NCBI GenBank assembly: GCA_900770335.1 | Contig: CAAGKD010000100.1 | Span: 1-26,492 of the forward strand | DNA length: 26,492 nt | DNA from: an uncultured Sutterella sp. | Lineage (GTDB): Bacteria > Pseudomonadota > Gammaproteobacteria > Burkholderiales > Burkholderiaceae_F | Direction: 5' to 3' | Shown here: piece after piece, positions 15,883-24,104 of the stretch | Position numbering within the stretch: position 1 is the stretch's first letter | How the letters are laid out: each line of letters opens with the position of its first letter | The notes under the pieces: model-generated | Database searches by the model: none | The model's input: only the letters and a program-made list of their open reading frames with translations | Told to the model about the DNA's origin: nothing | Translations under genes and position numbers: made by a program

Positions 15883-17291
15883 TCTCCGCCGCCGGCGGAA
15901 CGCTTCTCGTCTCCCTCGCGCCCTGGCAGATCGCCCATGGCGCGAAGCTCGTCAACGTCCGCATGTGGCCGGCCGAGGAGTACACGCGCGTCACGATCGA
16001 AACGGACGTCGCGCTCAAGTTCAACCACTTTCTTCTGCGCGGCGCCAACCCCCTGAGGCTCGTGATCGACATCGAGGGGCTCACCCTCACCGAGCGCGTG
16101 AAGCGCCTCATCGCGGACGTCAAGCCCGACGACCCGTACATCCGCGCGATGCGGATCGGCCAGTTCAAGCCCGGGATCCTCAGACTCGTGATGGACCTCA
16201 AAACCGAGGTGCGCCCGGAGGTCTTCAGCCTCAAGCCCTTCGCGGACTACCAGAACCGCCTCGTCTTTGACATCTATCCGGCGAATCCGAAGGACGCCAT
16301 CGCCCGCACGCTCTCCGGGCTCGAGGACGGCCGGGACGAATCCGAGGCGTCGAACGACCCCCTCGGGGATCTCCTCGCCGGGCTCTCCTCGCCTGATGTG
16401 AAGCCCGAACCGAAGCCCGCGGCTCAGGCAGCTCAGGCGGCCGCGAAGAGCGCCTCGGCGGACGCCTCGCAGAACGGCTCGAAAAACCCCTCGAAGAGCT
16501 CGGCCGCGAGTCCGGCGGCGAGCGCGAAGGCAAGCGCGAAGGCGCCTGCGAAGACGAGCTCGAAGGCATCCGCGGGCTCGGCCGGGAACGACAGGATCAT
16601 CATCGTCGTCGACCCGGGGCACGGCGGCGAGGATCCCGGCGCGATCGGTGCGAAGAAGACCATGGAGAAGACCGTGGTGCTTCAGATCGCCCGGCGTCTC
16701 GCGACGCTCATCAACGCCGAACGCAACATGAAGGCGGTCCTCACGCGCAACTCCGACCACTTCGTGAGCCTCGGCGGGCGCGTCGCGATCGCGCGGCGCA
16801 TGAAGGCGCATCTTCTTGTGAGCATCCACGCCGACGCCTGGGTGAAGAGCTCCGCGCGCGGCTCCTCGGTCTTCGCGCTCTCGCAGAAAGGCGCCACGTC
16901 GGCCGCGGCGCGCTGGCTCGCGAAGAACCAGAACGAGTCCGACCTCATCGGCGGCGTGAACATCTCCACGGTCAACAAGCAGGTCGCGAGCGTGCTCGTC
17001 GACATGACCTCGTCCTGGACGATCAGCTACAGCCTTGGCCTGGGCTCGGCCGTTCTCAACGAACTCCGGGACATCAACCGCCTGCACCGCGGCAAGGTCG
17101 AGCAGGCGGGCTTCGCCGTCCTCAAGGGCCAGGGAATCCCGTCGATCCTCGTCGAGACCGCCTTCATCTCAAACCCCGCGGAGGAGCAGCTCCTCAAGCG
17201 CGCCTCGCACCAGCAGGAGCTCGCCGCGGCGATCCTGCGCGGCATCAAGCGCCAGCTCGCCGCGGACGGCTCCCTCACGCGGCAGGGCTAG
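15858..17291 (+). CDS. amiC: N-acetylmuramoyl-L-alanine amidase, Tat-exported AmiC type
   Basis: Periplasmic zinc amidase that cleaves the peptide from peptidoglycan and splits daughter cells. It has 477 residues. Residues 1-29 look like a twin-arginine signal (SRRRLISAAGGTLLVSL), as in E. coli AmiA/AmiC. An AMIN targeting domain covers about 30-140. A long Ala/Ser/Lys-rich linker spans about 185-245. The Amidase_3 domain runs from about 247 to the end, with zinc ligands H255 (VDPGHGGED), E270 and H324 (SIHAD), and catalytic E433 (LVETAFISNP). The start lies inside tsaE, so the two are translated together. Such enzymes usually need an EnvC/NlpD activator, which is not in the window. Confidence 0.93.
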   Translation: MEASRRRLISAAGGTLLVSLAPWQIAHGAKLVNVRMWPAEEYTRVTIETDVALKFNHFLLRGANPLRLVIDIEGLTLTERVKRLIADVKPDDPYIRAMRIGQFKPGILRLVMDLKTEVRPEVFSLKPFADYQNRLVFDIYPANPKDAIARTLSGLEDGRDESEASNDPLGDLLAGLSSPDVKPEPKPAAQAAQAAAKSASADASQNGSKNPSKSSAASPAASAKASAKAPAKTSSKASAGSAGNDRIIIVVDPGHGGEDPGAIGAKKTMEKTVVLQIARRLATLINAERNMKAVLTRNSDHFVSLGGRVAIARRMKAHLLVSIHADAWVKSSARGSSVFALSQKGATSAAARWLAKNQNESDLIGGVNISTVNKQVASVLVDMTSSWTISYSLGLGSAVLNELRDINRLHRGKVEQAGFAVLKGQGIPSILVETAFISNPAEEQLLKRASHQQELAAAILRGIKRQLAADGSLTRQG

Positions 17292-17301
17292 CGCGCGGTC
17301 C

Positions 17302-17330
17302 TCGACCGGCGCCCCCACCGCCGTTACAAT
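17302..17330 (+). promoter_or_regulatory. Promoter of fba
   Basis: TCGACC (-35, 17302-17307, 4 of 6) and TACAAT (-10, 17325-17330) at an ideal 17-base spacing, 145 bases before the fba start. Confidence 0.6.
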
Positions 17331-17475
17331 TCGCTCATCCCGCAAATTCTTCAAGAGGCGGCTCGCCCGCGGACGGCTCATCCGGGCCGCCGCGCCGTCG
17401 AGCCCCGGGCTTCCCGCGAAGCTTCGGCCTCCGGCTTTCTGCGGCCGCCTTTCTTCCATCCTGGAGTTAAACGCA

Positions 17476-18540
17476 ATGGCACTCGTCTCCATGCGCCAGC
17501 TGCTTGACCATGCAGCTGAAAACGGCTACGGCATCCCCGCCTTCAACGTCAACAACCTCGAGCAGGTTCAGGCCATCATGGAGGCGGCGAGCGAAGTCGG
17601 CGCCCCCGTGATCATGCAGGCCTCCGCGGGCGCGAGAAAGTACGCCGGCGAGTCGTTCCTGCGCCATCTCATCGAGGCCGCCGTCGAGGCCCATCCGGAC
17701 GTGCCCGTGTGCATGCACCAGGACCACGGCCAGAGCCCGGCGGTCTGCCAGGGCGCCATCCGCTCGGGCTTCACGTCCGTGATGATGGACGGCTCGCTCA
17801 TGAGCGACGGCAAGACGATCTCCTCGTACGAGTACAACCTTGACGTCACCCGCCGCGTCGTCGAAATGGCCCACTGCATCGGCGTGTCCGTCGAGGGCGA
17901 GATCGGCTGCCTCGGCTCACTCGAGACGATGAAGGGCGACAAGGAGGACGGCCACGGCACGGACTCCGTCATGACGCGCGAGCAGCTGCTCACCGACCCC
18001 GACCAGGCCGCCGAGTTCGCCCGCATCACCCAGATCGACGCCCTTGCGATCGCTATCGGCACCTCGCACGGCGCCTACAAGTTCACGCGCCGCCCCACCG
18101 GCGAAATCCTCTCGATCGACCGCGTCAAGGAGATCCACGCCCGCCTGCCGAACACGCACCTCGTGATGCACGGCTCCTCGTCCGTTCCGCAGGAGTACCT
18201 CGCCGAGATCCGCGAGTTCGGCGGCGACATGCGCGAGACCTACGGCGTGCCCGTCGAGGAGATTCAGAAGGCGATCCAGCACGGCGTGCGCAAGGTCAAC
18301 ATCGACACCGACATCCGCCTCGCGATGACGGCCGCCATCCGGCGCTTCCTCGTCGAGAACCCCTCGAACTTTGATCCGCGCGCCTACCTCAAGGCCGCCC
18401 GCAAAGCCGCCAAGGAGCTGTGCCGCTCGCGCTACCTCGCCTTCGGCTGCGAAGGCCAGGGCGCGAAGATCAAGCCGATCGCGCTTGACAAAATCGCCGC
18501 GAAGTACGCCGACGGCACCCTTCGCCAGAACGTGCTCTGA
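17476..18540 (+). CDS. fba: Class II fructose-bisphosphate aldolase
   Basis: Zinc aldolase that reversibly splits fructose 1,6-bisphosphate into dihydroxyacetone phosphate and glyceraldehyde 3-phosphate. It has 354 residues, the length of the Calvin-cycle-type class II aldolases common in betaproteobacteria. YGIPAFNVNNLEQVQAI at 18-34 is the substrate-binding start. CMHQDHGQSP carries catalytic D83 and zinc ligand H84. H198 (GTSHGAYKF) and H232 (LVMHGSSS) complete the metal site. GVRKVNIDTDIRLA near 273-286 binds the phosphate. GGAG at 17463-17466 is the ribosome site. It has its own promoter and a strong terminator, though in many relatives it heads the purC-purE-purK cluster. Confidence 0.96.
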   Translation: MALVSMRQLLDHAAENGYGIPAFNVNNLEQVQAIMEAASEVGAPVIMQASAGARKYAGESFLRHLIEAAVEAHPDVPVCMHQDHGQSPAVCQGAIRSGFTSVMMDGSLMSDGKTISSYEYNLDVTRRVVEMAHCIGVSVEGEIGCLGSLETMKGDKEDGHGTDSVMTREQLLTDPDQAAEFARITQIDALAIAIGTSHGAYKFTRRPTGEILSIDRVKEIHARLPNTHLVMHGSSSVPQEYLAEIREFGGDMRETYGVPVEEIQKAIQHGVRKVNIDTDIRLAMTAAIRRFLVENPSNFDPRAYLKAARKAAKELCRSRYLAFGCEGQGAKIKPIALDKIAAKYADGTLRQNVL

Positions 18541-18584
18541 TCGATGAGCGATCGCGTCTCCCTCACGGCGACGTCATGAACACG

Positions 18585-18624
18585 GGGCGCGCGACCTTCC
18601 GCGAGGAAGGCCGCGCGCCCTTTT
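18585..18624 (+). terminator. Rho-independent terminator of fba
   Basis: A 9-bp GC stem (18585-18593 with 18612-18620), one mismatch, six more pairs and a GCGA tetraloop, then TTTT. A textbook terminator 44 bases after the fba stop. Confidence 0.88.
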
Positions 18625-18672
18625 CGTTTCCTCCCTTTCCCCGCCGCGCCCCGAACGCGGCAAGAGCCAAAC

Positions 18673-19092
18673 ATGAAAGACGAGAACAGCCGCGCAGGCG
18701 AATCGGCCGAGGCGCTCAAGGGCAAGACCGGCCTGCGCCGGCTTTTCAACGCGACCCGCTACTCCTGGCAGGGCATCCGGGCGGGCTTCCGGCACGAGGC
18801 GGCCTTCCGCGAGGAGTGCCTTCTCGCCGTCGTCCTCATCCCGGTCGCGCTCCTGCTGCCCGTCACCGCGCTCGAGCGGGTGATCCTCATCAACTCGGTG
18901 TTTTTCCTTCTTCTCACGGAGATCCTCAACTCGGCGATCGAGGCGACGATCGACCGCATCGGAATGGAGGTCCATCCGCTCGCGGGCCGCGCCAAGGACA
19001 TGGGCAGCGCCGCGGTGCTCTTCGCGCTCCTCATGGGGCTTGTCGCCTGGGGCTTCATCGCCCTGCCCGCGCTTGCCGCGCTGCTCGGCTGA
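18673..19092 (+). CDS. dgkA: Diacylglycerol kinase
   Basis: Small inner-membrane kinase phosphorylating diacylglycerol, which recycles the lipid released during envelope glycan synthesis. It has 139 residues with an N-terminal amphipathic region and three membrane helices (about 48-64, 68-84 and 114-132). Signatures match E. coli DgkA: ATRYSWQGIRAGFRHEAAFR, then EILNSAIEATIDRIG with E83 and E90 matching catalytic and metal residues E69 and E76, then GRAKDMGSAAV. It follows the fba terminator and so is probably transcribed separately. No strong ribosome site is visible (AAGAG only). Confidence 0.94.
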   Translation: MKDENSRAGESAEALKGKTGLRRLFNATRYSWQGIRAGFRHEAAFREECLLAVVLIPVALLLPVTALERVILINSVFFLLLTEILNSAIEATIDRIGMEVHPLAGRAKDMGSAAVLFALLMGLVAWGFIALPALAALLG

Positions 19093-19179
19093 CGACTTCT
19101 GAGCGAGCGCAAAGTCCGTATCGACGTTGTCGCTCCCGGGCGAGTGCGCCCGAAGGAGGCGGACTTTAAAATCCCGAAC

Positions 19180-19199
19180 TTAAAGATTTTCTTCTTTAA
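19180..19199 (+). repeat. AT-rich inverted repeat before purC
   Basis: TTAAAGA (19180-19186) and TCTTTAA (19193-19199) form a perfect 7-bp inverted repeat with a T-rich 6-base centre, 9 bases before the AGGGGAGG ribosome site. A possible -10, TAAAAT, is just upstream (19167-19172). It could be an operator or a leader hairpin. Confidence 0.45.
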
Positions 19200-19224
19200 C
19201 CCTTCTCAGGGGAGGCACATTCCA

Positions 19225-20118
19225 ATGCCCGGTCTTTCCAAGACGAACATCCAGTCCCTCAAGCAGATCTACAGCGGCAAGGTCCGCGACTGCTACGCGG
19301 TGGGCGAGGACAAGCTCCTGCTTGTCGCCACCGACCGCATCTCGGCCTTCGACGTGATCCTCGGCGATCCGATCCCCGGCAAGGGCAAGGTGCTCACCGC
19401 CCTCACGAACTTCTGGTTCGAAAAGCTCAAGGACGTCATCCCCAACCACCTCACCGGCATTGATCCGAAGACGGTCGTCGCCCCCGAGGAGATCCCCCAA
19501 GTCGAGGGGCGCGCGGTCGTCTCCAAGCGCCTGCGTCCGATCCTCATCGAGTGCGTCGCGCGCGGCTACATCATCGGCGGCGGCTGGAAGGACTACCAGG
19601 CCACGGGCGAGGTGTGCGGCGTGAAGCTCCCCGCGGGCCTGAAGCAGGCCGAGAAGCTCCCCGAGCCGATCTTCACCCCGGCCGCCAAGGCCGAGGTCGG
19701 CACGCACGACGAGAACATCTCCTACGAGCGCGTCGTCGAGATGTACGGCGAGAAGGTCGCCCGCACGATCCGCGACACGACGATCGAGCTCTACCGCCGC
19801 GCCGCTGACTTCGCCCTCACCAAGGGCATCATCATCGCCGACACGAAGTTCGAGTTCGGCCTTGATGAGGAAGGCAACGTCCTGCTGATGGACGAGGTCC
19901 TCACGCCCGATTCGAGCCGCTTCTGGCCCGCCGACGAGTACGAGGTCGGCACGTCCCCGAAGAGCTTCGACAAGCAGTACATCCGCGACTGGCTCGAGAC
20001 GCAGCCCTGGAACAAGCGCGCCCCGGCTCCGAAGATCCCCGACGAGGTGATCGAGCGCACGGCCGACAAGTACCGCGAGGCGCTTCGCCGCCTCACGGGC
20101 ACGGACATCGAGCCGTAA
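19225..20118 (+). CDS. purC: SAICAR synthase
   Basis: Ligates CAIR and aspartate using ATP to make SAICAR, a cytosolic step of purine synthesis. It has 297 residues, the longer PurC form typical of betaproteobacteria. The start at 19225 follows a near-perfect AGGGGAGG; the frame extends upstream only into AT-rich leader. Signatures are IYSGKVRDCYAVGEDKLLLV (nucleotide-binding strands), TDRISAFDVILGDPIPGKG, SKRLRPILIECVARGYIIGG near 95-114, and DTKFEFGLDEEGNVLLMDEV near 208-227 followed by LTPDSSRFWP. It leads purE, purK and sua5 on the same strand. Confidence 0.97.
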   Translation: MPGLSKTNIQSLKQIYSGKVRDCYAVGEDKLLLVATDRISAFDVILGDPIPGKGKVLTALTNFWFEKLKDVIPNHLTGIDPKTVVAPEEIPQVEGRAVVSKRLRPILIECVARGYIIGGGWKDYQATGEVCGVKLPAGLKQAEKLPEPIFTPAAKAEVGTHDENISYERVVEMYGEKVARTIRDTTIELYRRAADFALTKGIIIADTKFEFGLDEEGNVLLMDEVLTPDSSRFWPADEYEVGTSPKSFDKQYIRDWLETQPWNKRAPAPKIPDEVIERTADKYREALRRLTGTDIEP

Positions 20119-20144
20119 ACACGGCTATCCTTCGCGCACCGACC

Positions 20145-20275
20145 GCGGACCGCCCCTGCGGGGACGGTCCGCCGCAGGCAGCCGGCGGAAGCGCACGCAA
20201 GCTCTCCCCGAAGCGCGGACGGAATCGTCCGCCCGCGGAGGGCCTGCGCGGGCTCCGGCCGGCTGCCGCGCTTTT
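20145..20275 (+). promoter_or_regulatory. Structured purC-purE gap with alternative hairpins
   Basis: The 206-base gap holds three local hairpins: 20145-20172 (eight outer pairs plus a C/G inner stem), 20215-20232 (7 bp, GAAT loop) and 20246-20271 (outer 6 bp, followed by TTTT at 20272-20275, terminator-like). A perfect 10-bp long-range pairing, 20177-20186 with 20258-20267, would disrupt the last one. This is compatible with attenuation or processing. Function is inferred from base-pairing only. Confidence 0.45.
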
Positions 20276-20324
20276 CTCCGCACAGAATTTTCCTTTCCGA
20301 CCTCCTCACCCAAGGCAAGAAATC

Positions 20325-20837
20325 ATGGCTGAGTGCACCAAGACTCCTCTCGTCGGCATCCTGATGGGCAGCAACTCCGACTGGGAGGTGATGAAGAACG
20401 CCGCGCAGATGCTGCGCGACTTCAACGTTCCCTTCGAAGCGCGCGTCGTGAGCGCCCACCGCATGCCTGATGAAATGTTCGACTACGCCGAGCACGCCGC
20501 CGAGCGCGGCATCCGCGTGATCATCGCGGGCGCGGGCGGTGCGGCGCATCTGCCCGGCATGCTCGCGGCCAAGTGCACGCTCCCCGTGTGCGGCGTTCCC
20601 GTTCCGTCGAAGTACCTCCGCGGCGTCGACAGCCTCCACTCGATCGTGCAGATGCCCAAGGGCGTCCCGGTCGCGACCTTCGCGATCGGCGAGGCGGGCG
20701 CGGCCAACGCGGCCCTCTACGCCTGCCAGATCCTTGCGCTCGGCGACACCGAGCTCACGCGCCGCCTCGCGGACTTCCGCATCGCGCAGAACGCCAAGGC
20801 CCGCGCCATGACCCTTCCCGTTGACACGCTCGAGTGA
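20325..20837 (+). CDS. purE: N5-carboxyaminoimidazole ribonucleotide mutase
   Basis: Class I PurE that converts N5-CAIR, made by PurK, to CAIR for PurC. It has 170 residues. LVGILMGSNSDWEVM at 9-23 is the nucleotide-binding start. SAHRMPDEMFDYAE contains catalytic H45. IAGAGGAAHLPGM, then GVPVPSKYLRGVDSLHSIVQ and MPKGVPVATFAIG are the family blocks. Presence of purK next to it supports the class I, bicarbonate-dependent route. The ribosome site is modest (AAGGCAAG). The stop overlaps a possible GTG start of purK. Confidence 0.97.
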   Translation: MAECTKTPLVGILMGSNSDWEVMKNAAQMLRDFNVPFEARVVSAHRMPDEMFDYAEHAAERGIRVIIAGAGGAAHLPGMLAAKCTLPVCGVPVPSKYLRGVDSLHSIVQMPKGVPVATFAIGEAGAANAALYACQILALGDTELTRRLADFRIAQNAKARAMTLPVDTLE

Positions 20838-20845
20838 AGCACGCC

Positions 20846-22030
20846 ATGACACAGATCCTGAAGGAGCTTCCGCTCCTGCCCGGCTCCACGCTCGGCCTCC
20901 TGGGCGGCGGCCAGCTCGGCCGCATGTTCTCCGAAGCGGCCGCCCGCATGGGCTACCACGTCATCGTGCTCGAGCCCCACGCCCCCTCGCCCGCGGGCGA
21001 GGTGTCCTCCGCAGAGCTCGCCGCGGCCTACGACGACCCGGCCGGCCTTGACGAGCTCGCCGCCCGCGTCACGGCCGTCACGACGGAGTTCGAGAACGTC
21101 CCCGCCGGGAGCTTGAAGCGCCTCGCCGCCGCGGGGGTCCGCGCAGCGCCGCACGCGGACGCCGTTGCGGCGACGCAGGACCGAAACGTCGAGAAGGCGT
21201 TCATCGAAAGCGCCGGCGTGCCGACGGCGCCGCACCGCGCGATCCGCTCCGAAGAGGACCTCGCCCAAGTCGACGAGGGGCTGCTCCCGGGCATTCTCAA
21301 GACCGCCCGGCTCGGCTACGACGGCAAGGGCCAGGCGCGCGTCTCGACGAAGGCCGAGGTCGCGGCCGCCTGGGAGGCGTTCGGGCGCGTTGAATGCGTC
21401 CTCGAGAAGCGCCTGGCGCTGCGCACCGAGGTTTCGGTCATCATCTGCCGCAACCCTGCGGGCGAGACGGCCGTCTTCCCGGTCTGCGAAAACCACCACC
21501 GCAGCGCCATCCTCGCCTACACGGTGATGCCCGCGCGCATTGACGCCGCTCTTGCGGCGAGCGCCCAGGAGCACGCCCGCAGGATCGCCGACCGTCTCAA
21601 CTACGTCGGCGTCCTGTGCGTCGAGCTCTTCGTGCTCGAGGACGGGCGGATCCTCGCCAACGAGCTCGCGCCTCGCCCGCACAACTCCGGCCACGCCACG
21701 ATCGAGGCCTGCGCCACCTCGCAGTACGAGCAGCAGGTCCGAGCCATGGCCGGACTCCCCTTGGGCGACACGACGCAGCTCGCCCCGGCGGTGATGCTCA
21801 ACCTCCTCGGCGACCTCTGGTTCGACGAGAAGGACGCGCGCATCACGCCGCCCTGGGAGAAGCTTCTCGCCATGCCCGGCGTCAAGCTTCACCTCTACGG
21901 CAAGGCCGAGCCGCGCCATGCGCGCAAGATGGGCCACGTCACGATCCTCGGCGCCACGCCCGAGGAGGCGCTCGCGCGCGCCCGCGCCGCCGCCGAGCTC
22001 CTCGGCCTGCCCTTCGCGTCCGAGCTCTGA
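20846..22030 (+). CDS. purK: N5-carboxyaminoimidazole ribonucleotide synthase
   Basis: ATP-grasp enzyme carboxylating AIR with bicarbonate to N5-CAIR, feeding PurE. It has 394 residues from ATG 20846. An in-frame GTG at 20834 overlapping the purE stop (GTGA) would add four residues; GTGAAG before the ATG may serve as its weak ribosome site. LGLLGGGQLGRMFSEAAARM near residues 16-35 is the Rossmann-like start. TTEFENVPAG near 81, LKTARLGYDGKGQ near 152 (ATP-binding loop) and ELAPRPHNSGHATIEACATS near 274 are PurK signatures. Cotranscribed with purE and sua5. Confidence 0.96.
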   Translation: MTQILKELPLLPGSTLGLLGGGQLGRMFSEAAARMGYHVIVLEPHAPSPAGEVSSAELAAAYDDPAGLDELAARVTAVTTEFENVPAGSLKRLAAAGVRAAPHADAVAATQDRNVEKAFIESAGVPTAPHRAIRSEEDLAQVDEGLLPGILKTARLGYDGKGQARVSTKAEVAAAWEAFGRVECVLEKRLALRTEVSVIICRNPAGETAVFPVCENHHRSAILAYTVMPARIDAALAASAQEHARRIADRLNYVGVLCVELFVLEDGRILANELAPRPHNSGHATIEACATSQYEQQVRAMAGLPLGDTTQLAPAVMLNLLGDLWFDEKDARITPPWEKLLAMPGVKLHLYGKAEPRHARKMGHVTILGATPEEALARARAAAELLGLPFASEL

Positions 22031-22060
22031 GTCTTTCTCTGAAGGAAACTGCCCTCCGCC

Positions 22061-23068
22061 ATGTCCACTCCTGCCGTTGATCAGAAAGCCATCCTTGAGG
22101 CCGTCCGGATCCTTGAGGCCGGCGGCCTCGTCGCCATGCCCACGGAGACGGTCTACGGCCTCGCCGCCAACGCCGACGACGAGTCGGCCGTCACGAACAC
22201 CTACCGCGCCAAGGGGCGTCCAATGAACCATCCGCTCATCGTGCACGTCGCCGGCGCGCAGGACATTCCGTGGTGGGCGGAGATGACGCCCGAGGCGGAG
22301 CTCCTCGCGAAGACCTACTGGCCGGGGCCCCTGACGATCGTTCTGAAAAAGAAGCCCCGCTGCGGGCTCTGGGTGACGGGCGGACAGGACACGGTGGCCC
22401 TCCGGTGCCCCTCGCACCCCTGGGCGCATGCGCTCCTCGCCGCCTTCTCGGGGCCGGAGCACCGCGGCCTCACGGCGCCCTCGGCGAACTCCTTCGGGCG
22501 CATCAGCCCGTCGTGCGCGCGCCATGTCGCCGAGGACCTCGGCGTGAAGCCCTCGGGCAAGCTCGACATGATCCTCGAGGGCGGCGCGTGCGAGTTCGGC
22601 ATCGAGTCGACGATGGTGAACCTCTCCTCGGCGCGCCCGGAGATCCTGCGGCACGGCATCGTGACGCGCGAGATGCTCGAGAAGACGCTCGGACGCCCCG
22701 TCCCGGACGCGGGCGCGGACGCGCCGCGCGCCTCGGGCCGGCTCAAGAGCCACTACGCGCCCAGGACGAAGGCCGAGCTCGTCGCGCCCGACGCGGTCTG
22801 CGGCCGCGTCGCGGAGCTCGTCCGCGAGGGCCTCGCGGTCTCCGCGCTCGCCCCGGCGGCGCTGCGCGCCGGGATCGAGGCCGCCGCGGGCGGCGGGCTT
22901 GCGCTCCTGCTTGACGCCCCCGAAGACGCCCTCGGCTACGGCGCGATGCTCTACGAGGCGCTCCACGAGCTCGATGCGTCGGGCGCGGACCGGATCGTCA
23001 TCGCGGAGCCTCCGCGCACGCCCGAATGGGCGGCCGTCGACGACCGGCTCGGACGCGCGACGGCCTGA
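22061..23068 (+). CDS. L-threonylcarbamoyladenylate synthase, Sua5 type
   Basis: Makes threonylcarbamoyl-AMP from threonine, bicarbonate and ATP, the first step of tRNA t6A synthesis; the product is used by TsaB/TsaD/TsaE. It has 335 residues, the long two-domain Sua5 form rather than the short TsaC. The YrdC domain covers about 10-215, with GGLVAMPTETVYGLAANADD near 21-40, KGRPMNHPLIVHV (KxR region), TAPSANSFGRISPS and FGIESTMVNLS. The C-terminal Sua5 domain follows RASGRLKSHYAPR near 226-238. It lies 30 bases after purK, the common order in Burkholderiales. Confidence 0.93.
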   Translation: MSTPAVDQKAILEAVRILEAGGLVAMPTETVYGLAANADDESAVTNTYRAKGRPMNHPLIVHVAGAQDIPWWAEMTPEAELLAKTYWPGPLTIVLKKKPRCGLWVTGGQDTVALRCPSHPWAHALLAAFSGPEHRGLTAPSANSFGRISPSCARHVAEDLGVKPSGKLDMILEGGACEFGIESTMVNLSSARPEILRHGIVTREMLEKTLGRPVPDAGADAPRASGRLKSHYAPRTKAELVAPDAVCGRVAELVREGLAVSALAPAALRAGIEAAAGGGLALLLDAPEDALGYGAMLYEALHELDASGADRIVIAEPPRTPEWAAVDDRLGRATA

Positions 23069-23110
23069 GTCCGAAGCGACGCGCTGCGCGTTCTCCCTCC
23101 CCCCTCCCCG

Positions 23111-23146
23111 GGCGGGCCCTCGGCAGGAGCGGCCCGCCTTTCCTTT
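23111..23146 (+). terminator. Rho-independent terminator of the purine/sua5 unit
   Basis: A perfect 8-bp GGCGGGCC/GGCCCGCC stem (23111-23118 with 23131-23138) with three further pairs inside, then TTTCCTTT. Forty-three bases after the sua5 stop. Confidence 0.75.
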
Positions 23147-23166
23147 CGTCTGACGGAGATCCCCGA

Positions 23167-24102
23167 ATGCAGACGCCTCCCAACGCCGCCGGCTCCGCGG
23201 GCCGGCTCCGCACGGCGCTTCCCATGCTCGCGCTCGTCGCCGCGACGGGCTTCTGGGGGAGCTCCTTTCTCACGGTCGCCACGGCCGTGCAGTCGACCGA
23301 CCCCTTCACGCTCGTGCTGCTGCGCTTCACGATCGGCATGCTCCTCGTTCTGGCCACGCTGCGCTCGCGCGCGCTGAGGATCCCCGCCCGGACCTGGCGG
23401 GCGGGAGCGATCTGCGCGACGGCGATCTACGGCGGGTATCTGCTCAACCACATCGGCCTCGAAACGCTGCTGAGCTCGGTCTCGGGCTTTCTCACGGCGC
23501 TCTACGTGCCGATCACGCCCTTCCTCTTCTGGGCGATCTCAGGCCGCAAGCCGGGCGTCGCCGCCTTCGCGGGAGCGCTCGCGGCCTTCGCGGGCCTCGC
23601 GCTTCTCGCCGGACCGGGGGCGCTGACGCTCTCGGCGGGGCTCGGGGAGTGGCTCACGATCGGCGGCGCCTTTCTCTCAGCGCTCGAGATCATCCTCATG
23701 GGGCGGTTCGCGCCCTCGTGCGACGCGCGCGAGCTCGCCTTCACGCAGCTTCTCTTCGTCGCGCTCTATGCCCTGGTCGGCGCGGCGATCGCGCGCCTCA
23801 GCGGAATCGAGCTCACGCCCACCGTCGTGACGCCCGGGCTCGTCTTCTCGATCTTCTGGCTCGCGGTGATCCTCACCTGCACGCAGCTTCTTCTCGCCTG
23901 GGGGCAGAAGTTCGTTCCGCCCGCGCAGGCCGCCGTGGTCTTCGCGCTCGAGAGCGTCTTCGCCGCGGTGATCGGCTGGGCAGCCGGAGAGCGGCTCGGC
24001 CTCACGGGGCTCGCGGGCGGCGCGCTCATCGTCGCAGGAATCTTCATCACCCAGGCGCCCGGGCTCATCCGGGAGCGCCGGCGCTCGGCCGAAAGGAGGT
24101 GA
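23167..24102 (+). CDS. EamA-family (drug/metabolite) transporter
   Basis: Inner-membrane exporter or importer of the DMT superfamily; substrate unknown. It has 311 residues with about ten hydrophobic segments in two EamA repeats (about 18-150 and 160-300). The first repeat opens with ATGFWGSSFLTVATAV, the typical EamA start. LRFTIGMLLVLATL forms the second helix. The second repeat includes FALESVFAAVIGWAAGERLG, another EamA hallmark. ACGGAGAT at 23153 precedes the ATG. The stop codon lies inside the Shine-Dalgarno of murI, so translation of the two is coupled. A role in amino-acid export would fit the racemase partner but is only inference. Confidence 0.88.
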   Translation: MQTPPNAAGSAGRLRTALPMLALVAATGFWGSSFLTVATAVQSTDPFTLVLLRFTIGMLLVLATLRSRALRIPARTWRAGAICATAIYGGYLLNHIGLETLLSSVSGFLTALYVPITPFLFWAISGRKPGVAAFAGALAAFAGLALLAGPGALTLSAGLGEWLTIGGAFLSALEIILMGRFAPSCDARELAFTQLLFVALYALVGAAIARLSGIELTPTVVTPGLVFSIFWLAVILTCTQLLLAWGQKFVPPAQAAVVFALESVFAAVIGWAAGERLGLTGLAGGALIVAGIFITQAPGLIRERRRSAERR

Positions 24103-24104
24103 GC

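Noticed and set aside
20717..22966. A 749-codon minus-strand open frame across purE, purK and sua5
   Set aside because: It spans three well-supported genes on the other strand and lacks any recognisable motif.
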